From: CAYXLI01 sp964464925
GTDB taxonomy: Bacteria; Acidobacteriota; Terriglobia; Bryobacterales; Bryobacteraceae
Assembly (NCBI GenBank): GCA_964464925.1
Contig: CAYXLI010000007.1
Span: 186,001-250,000 of the forward strand
Reading direction: 5' to 3'
Length of the DNA: 64,000 nt
Below the pieces are notes generated by a model. It had not been told where the DNA came from. It was given only the letters and a program-made list of their open reading frames with translations, and did no database searches. Position 1 is the first letter of the stretch. Every line of letters begins with the position of its first letter. The translations under genes and the position numbers were made by a program. Shown one piece after another: positions 40,273 to 49,800 of the stretch.

Positions 40273-41124
40273 GTGCCCAAACAGAAACGTGTTGCTTTCC
40301 AGGGCGAACGCGGCGCGTTCAGCCAGGTAGCGATCCATCAACTTCTCGGAGAGCGTGCCGAGGTAGTCCCTTGCCAGTGGTTCGACGTCGTATTCCGGAC
40401 GCTGGCCGCAGGCGACGCCGACGCCGCCGTCATTCCGATCGAGAACACGCTACATGGTTCTGTTCATGAGAATTATGATCATCTGCTGAACTTCGGGATG
40501 CCGATTGTAGGAGAGACACAGGTACGCATCTCCCACACGCTCATTGCATGCCCCGGCGTGAGCCTGAAGCAGATCAAAACAGTCTACTCGCACCCGGTCG
40601 CGCTGAACCAGTGCCAGAAATTCTTCGCCGAAAACCCGCAGTTCGAGCGGGCGACGTTCTACGACACGGCCGGCAGTGTCAAGATGATCATGCAGGAAAA
40701 ACGCCAGGATGCTGCGGCGATTGCAGGAGCGATCGCAGCCGAAACGTACGGCGCCAGGATTCTCAAGCGTAATTTGGAGGACGACAAGGGGAACTTCACT
40801 CGATTCTTTCTGCTTAGGCCGCCCGGAAGCAAACCAGATCAGCCGAACGCGAAGCACTGGAAGACTTCGCTCGCCTTCACGGTGAGGAATTCACCGGGAG
40901 CGCTCTTCCGGGCACTCGCCACGCTTGCGCTCCGGGACATCAGCCTGACTAAAATCGAGTCCCGACCGCTCCGTGGAAAGCCATTCGAGTATCTCTTTTA
41001 CGTGGATTTTCTAGGGAAGGCCGACGAGGAGCGGAGCCAGAAAGCGCTAGGGCATCTCGCGGAATTGGCCGACTCACTGCACGTGCTCGGAACGTATCCT
41101 CGGTGGGAACCGCCGCGCCGATGA
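40273..41124 (+). CDS. pheA: Prephenate dehydratase
   Basis: A 283-residue monofunctional enzyme that turns prephenate into phenylpyruvate in phenylalanine synthesis. The catalytic domain (1-~185) shows AFQGERGAFSQVAIHQ, VIPIENTLHGSVHENYDHLL and the TRF signature in DKGNFTRFFLL. The C-terminal ACT domain (~200-280) carries SLAFTVRNSPGALFRALATLALRDISLTKIESRPL, the site of feedback inhibition by phenylalanine. It starts with GTG 10 bp after ubiX, so the two share a transcript. Confidence 0.96.
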   Translation: MPKQKRVAFQGERGAFSQVAIHQLLGERAEVVPCQWFDVVFRTLAAGDADAAVIPIENTLHGSVHENYDHLLNFGMPIVGETQVRISHTLIACPGVSLKQIKTVYSHPVALNQCQKFFAENPQFERATFYDTAGSVKMIMQEKRQDAAAIAGAIAAETYGARILKRNLEDDKGNFTRFFLLRPPGSKPDQPNAKHWKTSLAFTVRNSPGALFRALATLALRDISLTKIESRPLRGKPFEYLFYVDFLGKADEERSQKALGHLAELADSLHVLGTYPRWEPPRR

Positions 41125-41234
41125 GCGCCAAGCGTAAGCTGTGCTGAAATCTTGGGGTGCGTTGGTAAGAACGCCGCACCCCTCGTATCGACCAATCCTG
41201 CCGACTTCTCTGCCCCCTAAGTCTCTGCGCCGGA

Positions 41235-42077
41235 CTAGCCGCGCAGCGATTTCATGAGGTTGATTCCCATATTGATATCCGCGGCGCGCTTCTCGGTGTC
41301 TTCGACGCCTTCGCGCTCTACGTTCACCGTACCCCTGTAACCTACCTGCTTCAGTTTGGCCACAAACTGTTCCATTCCGACGGCACCTTCGCCCAAAGGC
41401 TTCTCCGTCCCTAAAGCGTTCGGGGCATCCTTCGGAGGCCACTCGCCATCTTTTGCATGGACGGAAATGATGTTCGGACCAAGGACGCTGAGCGCCTGAA
41501 TCGGGTCGCCGGTACCGTAAAGGATCATGTTGGCAGGATCGAAGTTGATTCCAATGTTAGGCCTGTTTACATCCTTCAGGAACTTGAGCAGCGTCTCGGC
41601 CGGCTCCTGGCCGGTCTCCAGCGCGAAGGTCTGGCCGTGCTTTCCGGCGTAGTCGCAAATCCGCCGCACCATCTCACGCACGGTCACGTAATCGGGATCG
41701 TCGTGATTCTCAGGAACGAAGCCGATATGGCAAGCAATGCTGCGCACGCCAATCGCCGCCGCGAACTCGCTTACCTCTTTCGTGCGCGCCTCTCGCTGCT
41801 CGCGGCTTGCCGGAGGAATGAACCCTACGGTCTGCTGCACCGTTGGGACATCCGTATAACTCTCTCCCTCGTAGGAGCAGAACACGGTAACGATCGGGAA
41901 CTGTTCCGCCTCCATAGCGGCTTTCCAGGCCTGCGCCGCGCCCACGAGCGAAAGACCGCCGGGAATGCCCAACTGCCCGCATTCAGCCCCAAGTGCCTTT
42001 ACCTCCCGAATGGTCTGCTGCGGATCGCGTCCCGCCCAGAACATGACTCCGACCGCGAGTTCTCTCAATTGCGACAT
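41235..42077 (-). CDS. Xylose isomerase-like TIM-barrel sugar epimerase/isomerase
   Basis: A 280-residue AP_endonuc_2-family protein. The start at 42077 matches the family N-terminus (SQLRELAVGVMFWAG). It has the barrel metal-binding residues in SIACHIGFVPENHD, ALETGQEPAETLL, NIGINFDPANMILYG, SVHAKDGEWPP and TVNVEREGV. Such proteins epimerise or dehydrate keto-sugars or inositol derivatives. Its start overlaps the end of the oxidoreductase gene by 13 nt, so the pair is coupled: the oxidoreductase makes a keto sugar and the barrel protein changes it. Confidence 0.88.
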   Translation of the reverse strand: MSQLRELAVGVMFWAGRDPQQTIREVKALGAECGQLGIPGGLSLVGAAQAWKAAMEAEQFPIVTVFCSYEGESYTDVPTVQQTVGFIPPASREQREARTKEVSEFAAAIGVRSIACHIGFVPENHDDPDYVTVREMVRRICDYAGKHGQTFALETGQEPAETLLKFLKDVNRPNIGINFDPANMILYGTGDPIQALSVLGPNIISVHAKDGEWPPKDAPNALGTEKPLGEGAVGMEQFVAKLKQVGYRGTVNVEREGVEDTEKRAADINMGINLMKSLRG

Positions 42078-43081
42078 AGAATCCTTTCTCCCTTGTGCTT
42101 TCTTGCTTCTGCCATCCGCTGCGTCAGGCGCACTGCATCGGCCGATTGCTGTGGCGGGCACAGTTCCGGCGTTGCGCCGGCCCGGCAGCAGTCTACAAAG
42201 TACTGCAATTCAGCTTCGAACCCGTCGCGCTCCGCGAGTGCAACCGGCCTGGCTTCTCCTGCTTTATCGTACAGAGTGGTCACATTGGAAAGAGAAGAAA
42301 AGTCCATCGTGCCATCCTGCATGACGACCGTGTATTCCATCGAGAAAGGATATGCCTGCGTGTGGTGCCAGCCGCCCGTGATTACGACCGAGGGAATGGA
42401 GTTGTAATGCAGTGTGGCCGTAATTGTATCGATGCCGCCACTCAGATCCTCATAGCCAGTTGCGCACACGGCTTCGGGCATCCCGAACAGGTGAATGCAC
42501 ATGTCGGCGTCGTGGATCAACAGATCAAATATGCCGCCTCCGCTTTTCGCCGCATCGGCAAGCCAGCCACTCCACGCAGGAGCCGCACAACGCCGCCGGA
42601 ACACTGCCGATCGAACTTCGCCCAGCTGCCCTCTTGACACCGATTCGTGCAGCGCCTTGTAAGCAGGGAAAAACCGGAGTACCTGGGCCGCCATCAGCGT
42701 TCGCCCGGACTTCTCCGCTTCCTTGACGATCTGGTCTGCAATCTCGCCAGAAAGTGCCATGGGCTTTTCCACAAGGACGTGTTTGCCCGCGCGCAAGGCA
42801 TCCATCGCGACAGAAGAGTGCAAATGTGTCGGCAGGCATATGTCGACCGCTTCCACATACGGATCGGCGAGCACATCCGCCACGGCCCTGTACTTTTTCA
42901 CGTTTGAGAAGTCGAAGCGCTCTCCTTTCGTGCCGAGATTTCCTTCGATGCTGCTTAGGTCGCCGGAGAGCTTCTTTTCGTCCGTGCTGCAAACGGCAGC
43001 CAATTCCGCACGTTCCACCTTTTGCAGAGCTTTGATGTGCGTGCTACCCATGAAACCCAGTCCAATTACAGCGATGCGCAT
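42065..43081 (-). CDS. Gfo/Idh/MocA-family NAD(P)-dependent oxidoreductase
   Basis: A 338-residue dehydrogenase. The Rossmann start is IAVIGLGFMGSTHIKAL, followed by the family marks AVDICLPTHLHSSVAMDALRAGKHVLVEKPMAL (with the catalytic Lys of EKP) and the second-domain GGGIFDLLIHDADMCIHLFG with the catalytic His. It oxidises a sugar or inositol at the C-H bond beside a hydroxyl. It is the first gene of a two-gene operon with the TIM-barrel protein. The specific substrate cannot be read from the sequence. Confidence 0.92.
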   Translation of the reverse strand: MRIAVIGLGFMGSTHIKALQKVERAELAAVCSTDEKKLSGDLSSIEGNLGTKGERFDFSNVKKYRAVADVLADPYVEAVDICLPTHLHSSVAMDALRAGKHVLVEKPMALSGEIADQIVKEAEKSGRTLMAAQVLRFFPAYKALHESVSRGQLGEVRSAVFRRRCAAPAWSGWLADAAKSGGGIFDLLIHDADMCIHLFGMPEAVCATGYEDLSGGIDTITATLHYNSIPSVVITGGWHHTQAYPFSMEYTVVMQDGTMDFSSLSNVTTLYDKAGEARPVALAERDGFEAELQYFVDCCRAGATPELCPPQQSADAVRLTQRMAEARKHKGERILCRN

Positions 43082-43135
43082 AAGAAAGGGTTATCGTAAC
43101 AGACCAGCCGCGGCAATCCGCCACGTTCCTAGCGA

Positions 43136-43141
43136 TATACT
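43136..43141 (+). promoter_or_regulatory. -10 box TATACT of the TPR gene
   Basis: TATACT ends 7 nt before the GTG start of the TPR gene, with no ribosome-binding site between. This is another probable leaderless start. Confidence 0.5.
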
Positions 43142-43148
43142 GGCCAGC

Positions 43149-44261
43149 GTGTGGCGAGGGACCCTTATTCTGTTTTTGGTCGAGGCCCTCCTATTCGCGC
43201 AACCCGCTGCCGATACCCTGTTTGAGAAAGCGCGCGCCCTTCAGATGGCAGGGCGGCTGGACGAGGCGGAATCCTCCTATCGCGAGTATCTAAAGAAATA
43301 CAGAGCCCGGCCGGAAGTGCTGGCCAACCTGGGAGCACTGCTTGCGCGGCGCGAGAGTTATCCGGAAGCCATTCGTCTTTACCAACAGGCGCTGCAAGCC
43401 GATCCTTCGCTGTACCAGCTTCATCTGAACATCGGCCTCGCCTATCTGAAGCAGGCGCAAGCGGCTCGCGCCATTACCGAGTTCGATCTGTTCCTGAAGT
43501 CTCAGCCGGAAAACGCGCAGGCAAGACAACTGCGGGCACTCGCTCTTCTCGAGACGGAACGGTACCCTGAAGCGGAGCGGCAATATCGAGCGCTCCTGCC
43601 CAGTCAGGATCTGACAGTCAGCCTCGGGCTGGCCACGGCACTCGTCCGTCAGAATAAAGCCGCCGAAGCGCGAGAGATCCTGGAGCCTGTGCTGGCGCGT
43701 GGCGATTCGGCCGAGGTGCAACTCGCCTTCGGGCAGATCCTACTTCAGGAAGGTCGAATCGATGAAGCGCTCGATACGCTGCGCCGGGCTCAGCAGTTGA
43801 ACCCGAATTTGCCGCAACTCCGGCTGGCGATCGGGTCCGTCTTCTGGCGCAAGAGGGAGACGGAACCTGCGCTGGCCGAATGGCGGGCAGAATACGCTGC
43901 CCAGCAGGGAAGCTTCGAGGCTGCCTACACGCTGGGCAGCGCGCTTTCGCTGAAAGCGGACTCCCAAAACGAAGGCGAAGCGCTTTTACGAAAAGCGACC
44001 GCCTTGCGGCCGAAGAACGCAAGAGCAAACTATCAATTGGCTAAACTGTTGTGGCAGAGATCGAAAAGTGCGGAGGCTCTGACATTCCTACAGCGCGCAA
44101 CCGAGTCGGACCCGGCGTTCCGCGAAGCCTTCTTCCTGCAGGCGAACGTACTCGCGGCGCTCGGACGGAAGGCGGAAGCAGCGAAGTACTTCGCCCGGGT
44201 AAAGGAATTGTCAGCCAAGGAATTGGAACGGCAACAGGATTTGTTCTCCGAATCGCATTAG
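43149..44261 (+). CDS. Exported TPR-repeat protein
   Basis: A ~370-residue secreted scaffold protein. The GTG at 43149 is chosen because it lies 7 nt behind a TATACT -10 box and begins a signal peptide (WRGTLILFLVEALLFAQPA). About ten TPR repeats follow, e.g. LFEKARALQMAGRLDEAESSYREYLKKY and AIRLYQQALQADPSLYQLHLNIGLAYLKQAQAARAI. TPR proteins bind partner proteins; the most likely partner is the seven-haem cytochrome encoded immediately after, whose coding start overlaps the end of this gene. Confidence 0.87.
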   Translation: MWRGTLILFLVEALLFAQPAADTLFEKARALQMAGRLDEAESSYREYLKKYRARPEVLANLGALLARRESYPEAIRLYQQALQADPSLYQLHLNIGLAYLKQAQAARAITEFDLFLKSQPENAQARQLRALALLETERYPEAERQYRALLPSQDLTVSLGLATALVRQNKAAEAREILEPVLARGDSAEVQLAFGQILLQEGRIDEALDTLRRAQQLNPNLPQLRLAIGSVFWRKRETEPALAEWRAEYAAQQGSFEAAYTLGSALSLKADSQNEGEALLRKATALRPKNARANYQLAKLLWQRSKSAEALTFLQRATESDPAFREAFFLQANVLAALGRKAEAAKYFARVKELSAKELERQQDLFSESH

Positions 44262-45130
44262 TCTCGTGCTGCGCGTGGGCCGCGGGCACGCAGGATTGCG
44301 CGCCTTGCCATCAACAGCGCGTCATCAATCAGGGAAAAACGGCCCATGCTTTAGCGCTGCGTCCCTGGACCGGTGAACACTTCACTGGCCGAACCATTCG
44401 TGAGAAGGGCGGCACGGAATACACATACTCGGCGGAGGGGGTCACAATTTCCCGCGGTGCAGATTTTGCGTCTTCGCCCATACGCTGGATGTTCGGCGCT
44501 GGTATACAGGCTGTGACTCCGGTTATCGAGAGAGATGGCAACTGGGTGGAGCATAGGGTTTCCTGGTACAGACAAGGCGACCGCCTGAGCCTGAGCCCGG
44601 GCCACGATGCTGCACCGAGGCTCGATCTTACCGATTCGATCGGCATCGTGCAGACAGGGCGCAACGCAGCGCGATGCTTCGGCTGCCATACCACGTCAGG
44701 CACTCCCGGCGTATATTGCCAGAACTGCCACGGCGACGGCGCCGCGCATCGGGCCTCTCCCTCAGCCACCAACATTCAACGGGACCGTTCCGTTCAATTG
44801 TGCGCACGCTGCCACCGGTCTCCAGACACCGTCTTCACATCAGCCGCCCCGGAATTGGAGGACGAAAGGAGCACTCGATTCGCTCCGGTGGGTCTGATGG
44901 CCAGCCGCTGCTTCAAGGAAGGAAAGGGACTCACCTGCATTAGCTGCCACGACCCGCATGGCGAGCCTCGCAAAACCAGCATCGACACAGTCTGCGGAGC
45001 CTGCCATTTGACACAGAAGAATCTCAGCAAATGCCCGCGTACACCCGGATGTGCCAGTTGTCATATGCAATCGGCAACGCCAATCGCGAACCTACGTTTC
45101 ACGGATCACCGAATTCGAATCTATCCTTGA
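44222..45130 (+). CDS. Seven-haem c-type cytochrome
   Basis: A ~300-residue periplasmic multihaem cytochrome. Seven CxxCH haem sites are present: CAPCH, CFGCH, CQNCH, CARCH, CISCH, CGACH and CASCH. A signal peptide-like stretch GFVLRIALVSCCAWAAGTQ comes just before the first. No ATG, GTG or TTG occurs in frame close by; an ATT at 44222 would give a normal leader, and the nearest ordinary start is GTG at 44051, which would add a hydrophilic N-terminus and overlap the TPR gene by 211 nt. The partner is probably the TPR protein, and electrons may go to an outer-membrane or soluble acceptor. It ends 3 bp before the convergent CRTAC1 gene. Confidence 0.85.
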   Translation: MGTATGFVLRIALVSCCAWAAGTQDCAPCHQQRVINQGKTAHALALRPWTGEHFTGRTIREKGGTEYTYSAEGVTISRGADFASSPIRWMFGAGIQAVTPVIERDGNWVEHRVSWYRQGDRLSLSPGHDAAPRLDLTDSIGIVQTGRNAARCFGCHTTSGTPGVYCQNCHGDGAAHRASPSATNIQRDRSVQLCARCHRSPDTVFTSAAPELEDERSTRFAPVGLMASRCFKEGKGLTCISCHDPHGEPRKTSIDTVCGACHLTQKNLSKCPRTPGCASCHMQSATPIANLRFTDHRIRIYP

Positions 45131-45133
45131 GAC

Positions 45134-46816
45134 TCAGCGCAATTGGATCCGCTGCCCAGTCTTCAGATTTTTGAGCGTTCGCTTCGTACCATCCGGCAGG
45201 CGCACGTTCGCGCTCACTACCGCATCGGCGCCGGTCCCGAAGTGCAGCACGCGTCCGGGCGCGGAATAAAAACTCGCCTGGCTCAGCACTTCCTGCGCGA
45301 AGGTGCGGCCGGATGCGAGGGTGACCGAAACCCTCGTATGAACCGGGGCTTCGAACTCAATCCAGTGATTCGTGCCAGGCGTGTCGTTGCGCAGTACGGT
45401 CAGTGCCTCGTTGCGGTTCCAGATGATCAGATCGAGATCTCCATCGTTGTCGATATCAACAGCAAGAGATCCTCGGCTGGAGTGGCGCGCGTCCAGCGCT
45501 TCCCCGCCCAGCGAACCCGGAATCCGCTCGAACTTGCCGTTCCCTAGATTCCGGAACAGGACCGGGGGCGTCTCGTAGTCCGCCATCTCAGGGTAGACAT
45601 GTCCCGTGGCAAAAAAAATATCCGGCCACCCATCGTTATCGAAGTCGGCGATCGACGCACCCCAGCCGACATAGCGAGTTTCGACTGCAAGCCCCGCTCC
45701 AACGGTTACGTCCGTAAACTGCCCCGCGCCGTCATTCCGGTATAAGACCGGGATATCGTCCGCAAAATGCGTTTTGAAGATGTCGAGACGTCCATCTCCG
45801 TTGTAATCGGCCACCGCGATTCCCATGCCGGCCTGTTCGCGGCCATCCTCGTTCACGGCGATGCCGCGCTCCAGCGCCTCCTCCGTGAATGTGCCATCGT
45901 GGTGATTCCGGAAATACAGGCTCGGGCTGGAGTCGGACGCGATGTAAATATCCGGCCACCCGTCGTCATCAAAGTCCGCAGCGACAGCGGTCATGGCGTA
46001 TGTGCGTTGCGCTTTCAGAATTCCCGCCTCGGCGCTGACGTCGGTGAAATGTCCTTGATCGTTGCGGAACAAATAGACGCGCCCGGGCGGCAAACCGCGC
46101 GGACCGCACGCGACAGCCATGCCTTTCCACGTGCAGTTGAAATTTGCTCCGGGCTTCGGTGTCTTGCGCGGATCGAACTGCAAATAGGTGTTGATCAGAA
46201 GGTCGAGGTCTCCGTCGTGGTCATAATCCACAAACGTCGCGCCGGCACTCCACAACTTTTCGTTGGAAAAAAGACCAGCCTCCGCGGTCACGTCCGTGAA
46301 CGTGCCGTTGCCGTTGTTGCGGTAGAGAATGTTGCGTCCCCACTGGGTCACGAAAAGGTCGTCGAAGCCGTCCCCGTTGTAATCGCCCACCGCGACTCCC
46401 ATGCCCCACCCGCTGCTGTCGACACCCGCTGCCTTGCTGACATCGGTAAAGGTGCCGTCGTGGTTGTTATGGTATAGCCGGTGGTGCGCACTGGAGGGGG
46501 GGTCGGTCCAGCGAGTGCCGCCAACAACGAAGATATCCATCCAACCGTCGCGATCATAATCGATTGCGGCCAAGCCTCCGCCTGATGCTTCCACAAGGTA
46601 GTCGATATGATCCACTCCGCCGTAAATGGTGGACACACGGAAGCCGGCCTTCGCGGAAATATCGGTGAAGCGGGAGAGCCAGGGCTTACCGGAGAACTTG
46701 TTGGGAGCAGCGGGCCGGACCCCGCGCGTGGCAATGCCCTGAGGCCAGAGAGGGATCAATAAAAGCAAAAGGGCCGGCACAAGCCAGCCCTTTTGCCACG
46801 TAACGGCCCTGCGCAC
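45134..46816 (-). CDS. CRTAC1-family protein (FG-GAP/VCBS repeats plus ASPIC/UnbV)
   Basis: A ~560-residue exported protein. The GTG at 46816 lies 7 nt after the TonB receptor stop and opens a membrane/signal segment (KGWLVPALLLLLIPLWPQG). The body is a seven-bladed integrin-like propeller with Asp-rich calcium loops in every blade (IDYDRDGWMDIFVV, GDYNGDGFDDLFV, VDYDHDGDLDLLI, ADFDDDGWPDIYIA, ADYNGDGRLDIF, ADFDNDGWPDIFFA, VDIDNDGDLDLII). The C-terminal ASPIC/UnbV part is TRVSVTLASGRTFAQEVLSQASFYSAPGRVLHFGTG. It is co-transcribed with the TonB receptor and may act with it in nutrient binding. Confidence 0.9.
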   Translation of the reverse strand: MRRAVTWQKGWLVPALLLLLIPLWPQGIATRGVRPAAPNKFSGKPWLSRFTDISAKAGFRVSTIYGGVDHIDYLVEASGGGLAAIDYDRDGWMDIFVVGGTRWTDPPSSAHHRLYHNNHDGTFTDVSKAAGVDSSGWGMGVAVGDYNGDGFDDLFVTQWGRNILYRNNGNGTFTDVTAEAGLFSNEKLWSAGATFVDYDHDGDLDLLINTYLQFDPRKTPKPGANFNCTWKGMAVACGPRGLPPGRVYLFRNDQGHFTDVSAEAGILKAQRTYAMTAVAADFDDDGWPDIYIASDSSPSLYFRNHHDGTFTEEALERGIAVNEDGREQAGMGIAVADYNGDGRLDIFKTHFADDIPVLYRNDGAGQFTDVTVGAGLAVETRYVGWGASIADFDNDGWPDIFFATGHVYPEMADYETPPVLFRNLGNGKFERIPGSLGGEALDARHSSRGSLAVDIDNDGDLDLIIWNRNEALTVLRNDTPGTNHWIEFEAPVHTRVSVTLASGRTFAQEVLSQASFYSAPGRVLHFGTGADAVVSANVRLPDGTKRTLKNLKTGQRIQLR

Positions 46817-46823
46817 TGCTACA

Positions 46824-49800
46824 TCAGAAGTAGAATTTCGCAGCAAGCTGCATGAACCTCGGGTCGCGCACGGAGTTGATCGCACCGAAGCCGTACCGGC
46901 CGCCACCGCCGCCCAGCGAGGTCGGCAGGTTGGTGATCGCACCCGTCTTCGGATCGAACTGCACCGTACGATTGAAATCGGAGAACTGCGTGTGGTTAAA
47001 CGCGTTGAACGCTTCAGCGCGCAGCTGCAGCCGCATATGCTCGGTGAAGTTGATGTTCTTGAACAGCGAGATGTCCCAGTTGTTGATACCGGGACGGCGC
47101 ACTACATAACGAGCCGACTCGATACCAGCCGAGCCGACGCTCGGTGCCTTGAACACGCTTGTATCCACCCAGGCGTCGATCTGCTTCTTCGCTCCCGGAT
47201 CGCCAGTGAGGACGACTCGCGGCGCGACGCTTTCGGACCCTGTGTAAACACGATTCAACTCACCACCGATGCCGGTGAACGCGACACTGATGTTGCCCGG
47301 GAACCCGCCTTGGAAGGTCGTGATTCCTGAGAGCTGCCAGCCGTTTGCGATCACCCGGCCGAACTTGTTGTCCAGGAAGTTGCCGCCGCGGGCCGCCTTC
47401 GGCAGGTCGTAGACGTAGTTCAGCACCAGCATGTGCGGCACGTCGTAATCAAGGTAGCCGTAGTTCGCCTTCTTGTAATTGAAAGGATGCAAGTCATCCT
47501 GATCGCCGTTCGCAATACCCAACGCCTTGGACCAGGTGTAGGCGGCACCGAATTGCAGGCCGTTGCGGAAGTTGCGCGTGAGATTCACTTGGAGCGAGTT
47601 GTAATTCGACACGGCTCCGAAGAAATTCACTACCGCATTGCCATAGCCCAGGTAGGGACGATAGAGCAAAGCGTTCTTGGTCGTGCGCCCGTCGAACGTG
47701 GGTTTCGCAACCGTCGGATCCTGGTTCTGCGGTAACCACGCCGACCCTAATGGAAGCGCGTTCTCATTAATGCGTCCCAGCAGGTGCCGTCCGATATTGC
47801 CCACATAGGCAACGTCCAGCAGCAGGCCGCCAGCGAGTTCGCGTTGAATGCTGACGTTGTAGCTGTACGTTGTGGGCACATGTCCGTCGATGGCGAAGCC
47901 GCGAACGTCGGCGGGGAAGAAGGTCCCCTGCAGATTCCCGATCTGGCTCAGGTTGCCATAGTAGAAGGTCGGCCGCTGAGTGGAGGGGGGATTCGGCAGC
48001 ATGTCGAATACGGGGTTGCCCTGGAAGCGGTCATACAGCACTGCACCGCCCGCGCGCAAGACCGTCTTAGGCGCAAACTGCCAGGCAATTCCGAGCCGGG
48101 GAGCATAATGGATCCCACGATCGTTAATCAATCCTTTGGGGTAACCATTCTGGCCCGCCAGCCCCATGCCGTTCGCATATAGCCCGTTGACGAATCCCTG
48201 ACCGTTGTTGACGATCGAACCAACCAGCGCCGGAGGTGTCGTCGCTCCGGTCAGCGGATTGATGCCGACGCTGGCCCCATTCACAACAGCCGGTTGAACC
48301 AGCACAGCCCGCTTGGAGTTGTCGTAAAGCGCGGGATTGAACGAACTGGTCTGGAGCGCGGCGTCATACTGCGGCTGAATCCAGTAGAAGCGCATCCCGT
48401 AGTCGATGGAGAGCTTCGAGGTAGCGCGCCAGCTGTCCTGTACATACCATTCCACGTTCCAGCTGCGGTATTGACCGTTCAGCACCACGTTCGATTGCGC
48501 CAGCCTCTGGAAGTTGCCAAGCAGAGCATTGGAGAATGCCCAGTTGGTGTCGCCCGGATTCTGGGTATCGCGATCGAACCAGATATCGCCATTCACGCTG
48601 GTAAACGCCGTCTGGTCTTTCTGGCTCTTGTGGAGATAGATACCAGCCTTGAAAGTGTGGGTTCCCAGGATTTTGGCGGTGTTGTCTGTAATATCCCAGG
48701 TGTGATTGAAGTTGCGGAACGGCGTACCGTTGAAGCCGCTCGTCGGTGCGTTCGGAACTCCGCCGTAGCGCCAGTTCTGCACCAGGCCCGCCGTATCTGC
48801 CTTCGGGTACGGCATCGTGTAGCTCAGGCCGAGTTTGTCCCGCTTCCACGCATTGTCGACCGGATCGATGTTTAAAACGTTCTTCGAGGAACCGAAGATG
48901 AACTCGTTCGTGAGCGTGGGGTTGATCACCGTGGTCAGGTTGGTGATCGCGCTCCATCCCGGATTGCCGAAGTTCATCGGGCCGAGCGGGATGTTGTAGT
49001 CGGCATTCCACTGCCCATAAGCCATGTCGCGGCTGCTGACCGTGTACATGTAGCGCGAATAGAGGCGCCATTTCTCATTGATGTTGTAGTCGCCGCGGAA
49101 CAGGTTCTCGCGCCGCGGAGCCTTATCGGAAACCTGAGTCTGATAGTTGAACTGGTTGTCACTTGCGTTCGGCAGCGGATAGAACTTCAAGATCTTCTGG
49201 CCGTCGGGATTGATGCGATTGGCCGGGATGATGTTGCCCGGGAAGCAGCCCGGACCGCCGGTGTTTACTCCGCACGGCAGGCCTGACAGCGGATCGCGAA
49301 TGTAAACCGGCCGGCCGTCGCCTTCCCTGGTCTGGGAGAAATCACCTTCGCGCTGAGCCGCAGTCGGAACAGTCACGTTCCGCAGCGAGTTCGCCGCCAA
49401 CTGATTCTGCCATTCCATGCTGACGAAGAAGAACAGCTTGTCGCGGTTTCTGTTCAGACCTGTGCCCGGAATCAGTACCGGTCCGCCGGCGTTGAAACCC
49501 GCGTAGTTATACCGGTACAAGTTGCGCGGGCGCGCCAAACCGTTCGACTGCGGCTGCTGGTTGTTCAGCCAGTTGTTCGCATTCAGTCCTTCATGGCGAT
49601 GGAAGAGATATCCAGTGCCGTGAAAGTCGCGCGTGCCCGATTTCGTGATGACATTGATCTGCGCCCCGGACGAGCGGCCAAATTCCGCTGGAGGTGCGTT
49701 GGTGAGCACCTTGAATTCGGCGATCTGATCCATGTTCATGGTTGCCAGTACGCCGCCGTTCGAGCCGGTATCGATGTTCGTCACACCGTCGACGGTCAGG

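Noticed and set aside
41457..42407. 316-codon plus-strand frame over the TIM-barrel and oxidoreductase genes
   Set aside because: It spans two conserved coupled genes of the other strand, so it is an antisense shadow.
42723..43148. Upstream extension of the TPR frame through the oxidoreductase gene
   Set aside because: The extension is antisense to a conserved gene. A TATACT box and signal peptide mark the start at 43149.
44051..44221. Long N-terminal extension of the cytochrome from the GTG at 44051
   Set aside because: It encodes hydrophilic, low-information sequence in the alternative frame of the TPR gene; the leader peptide near 44230 is a better N-terminus. Kept as an alternative only.
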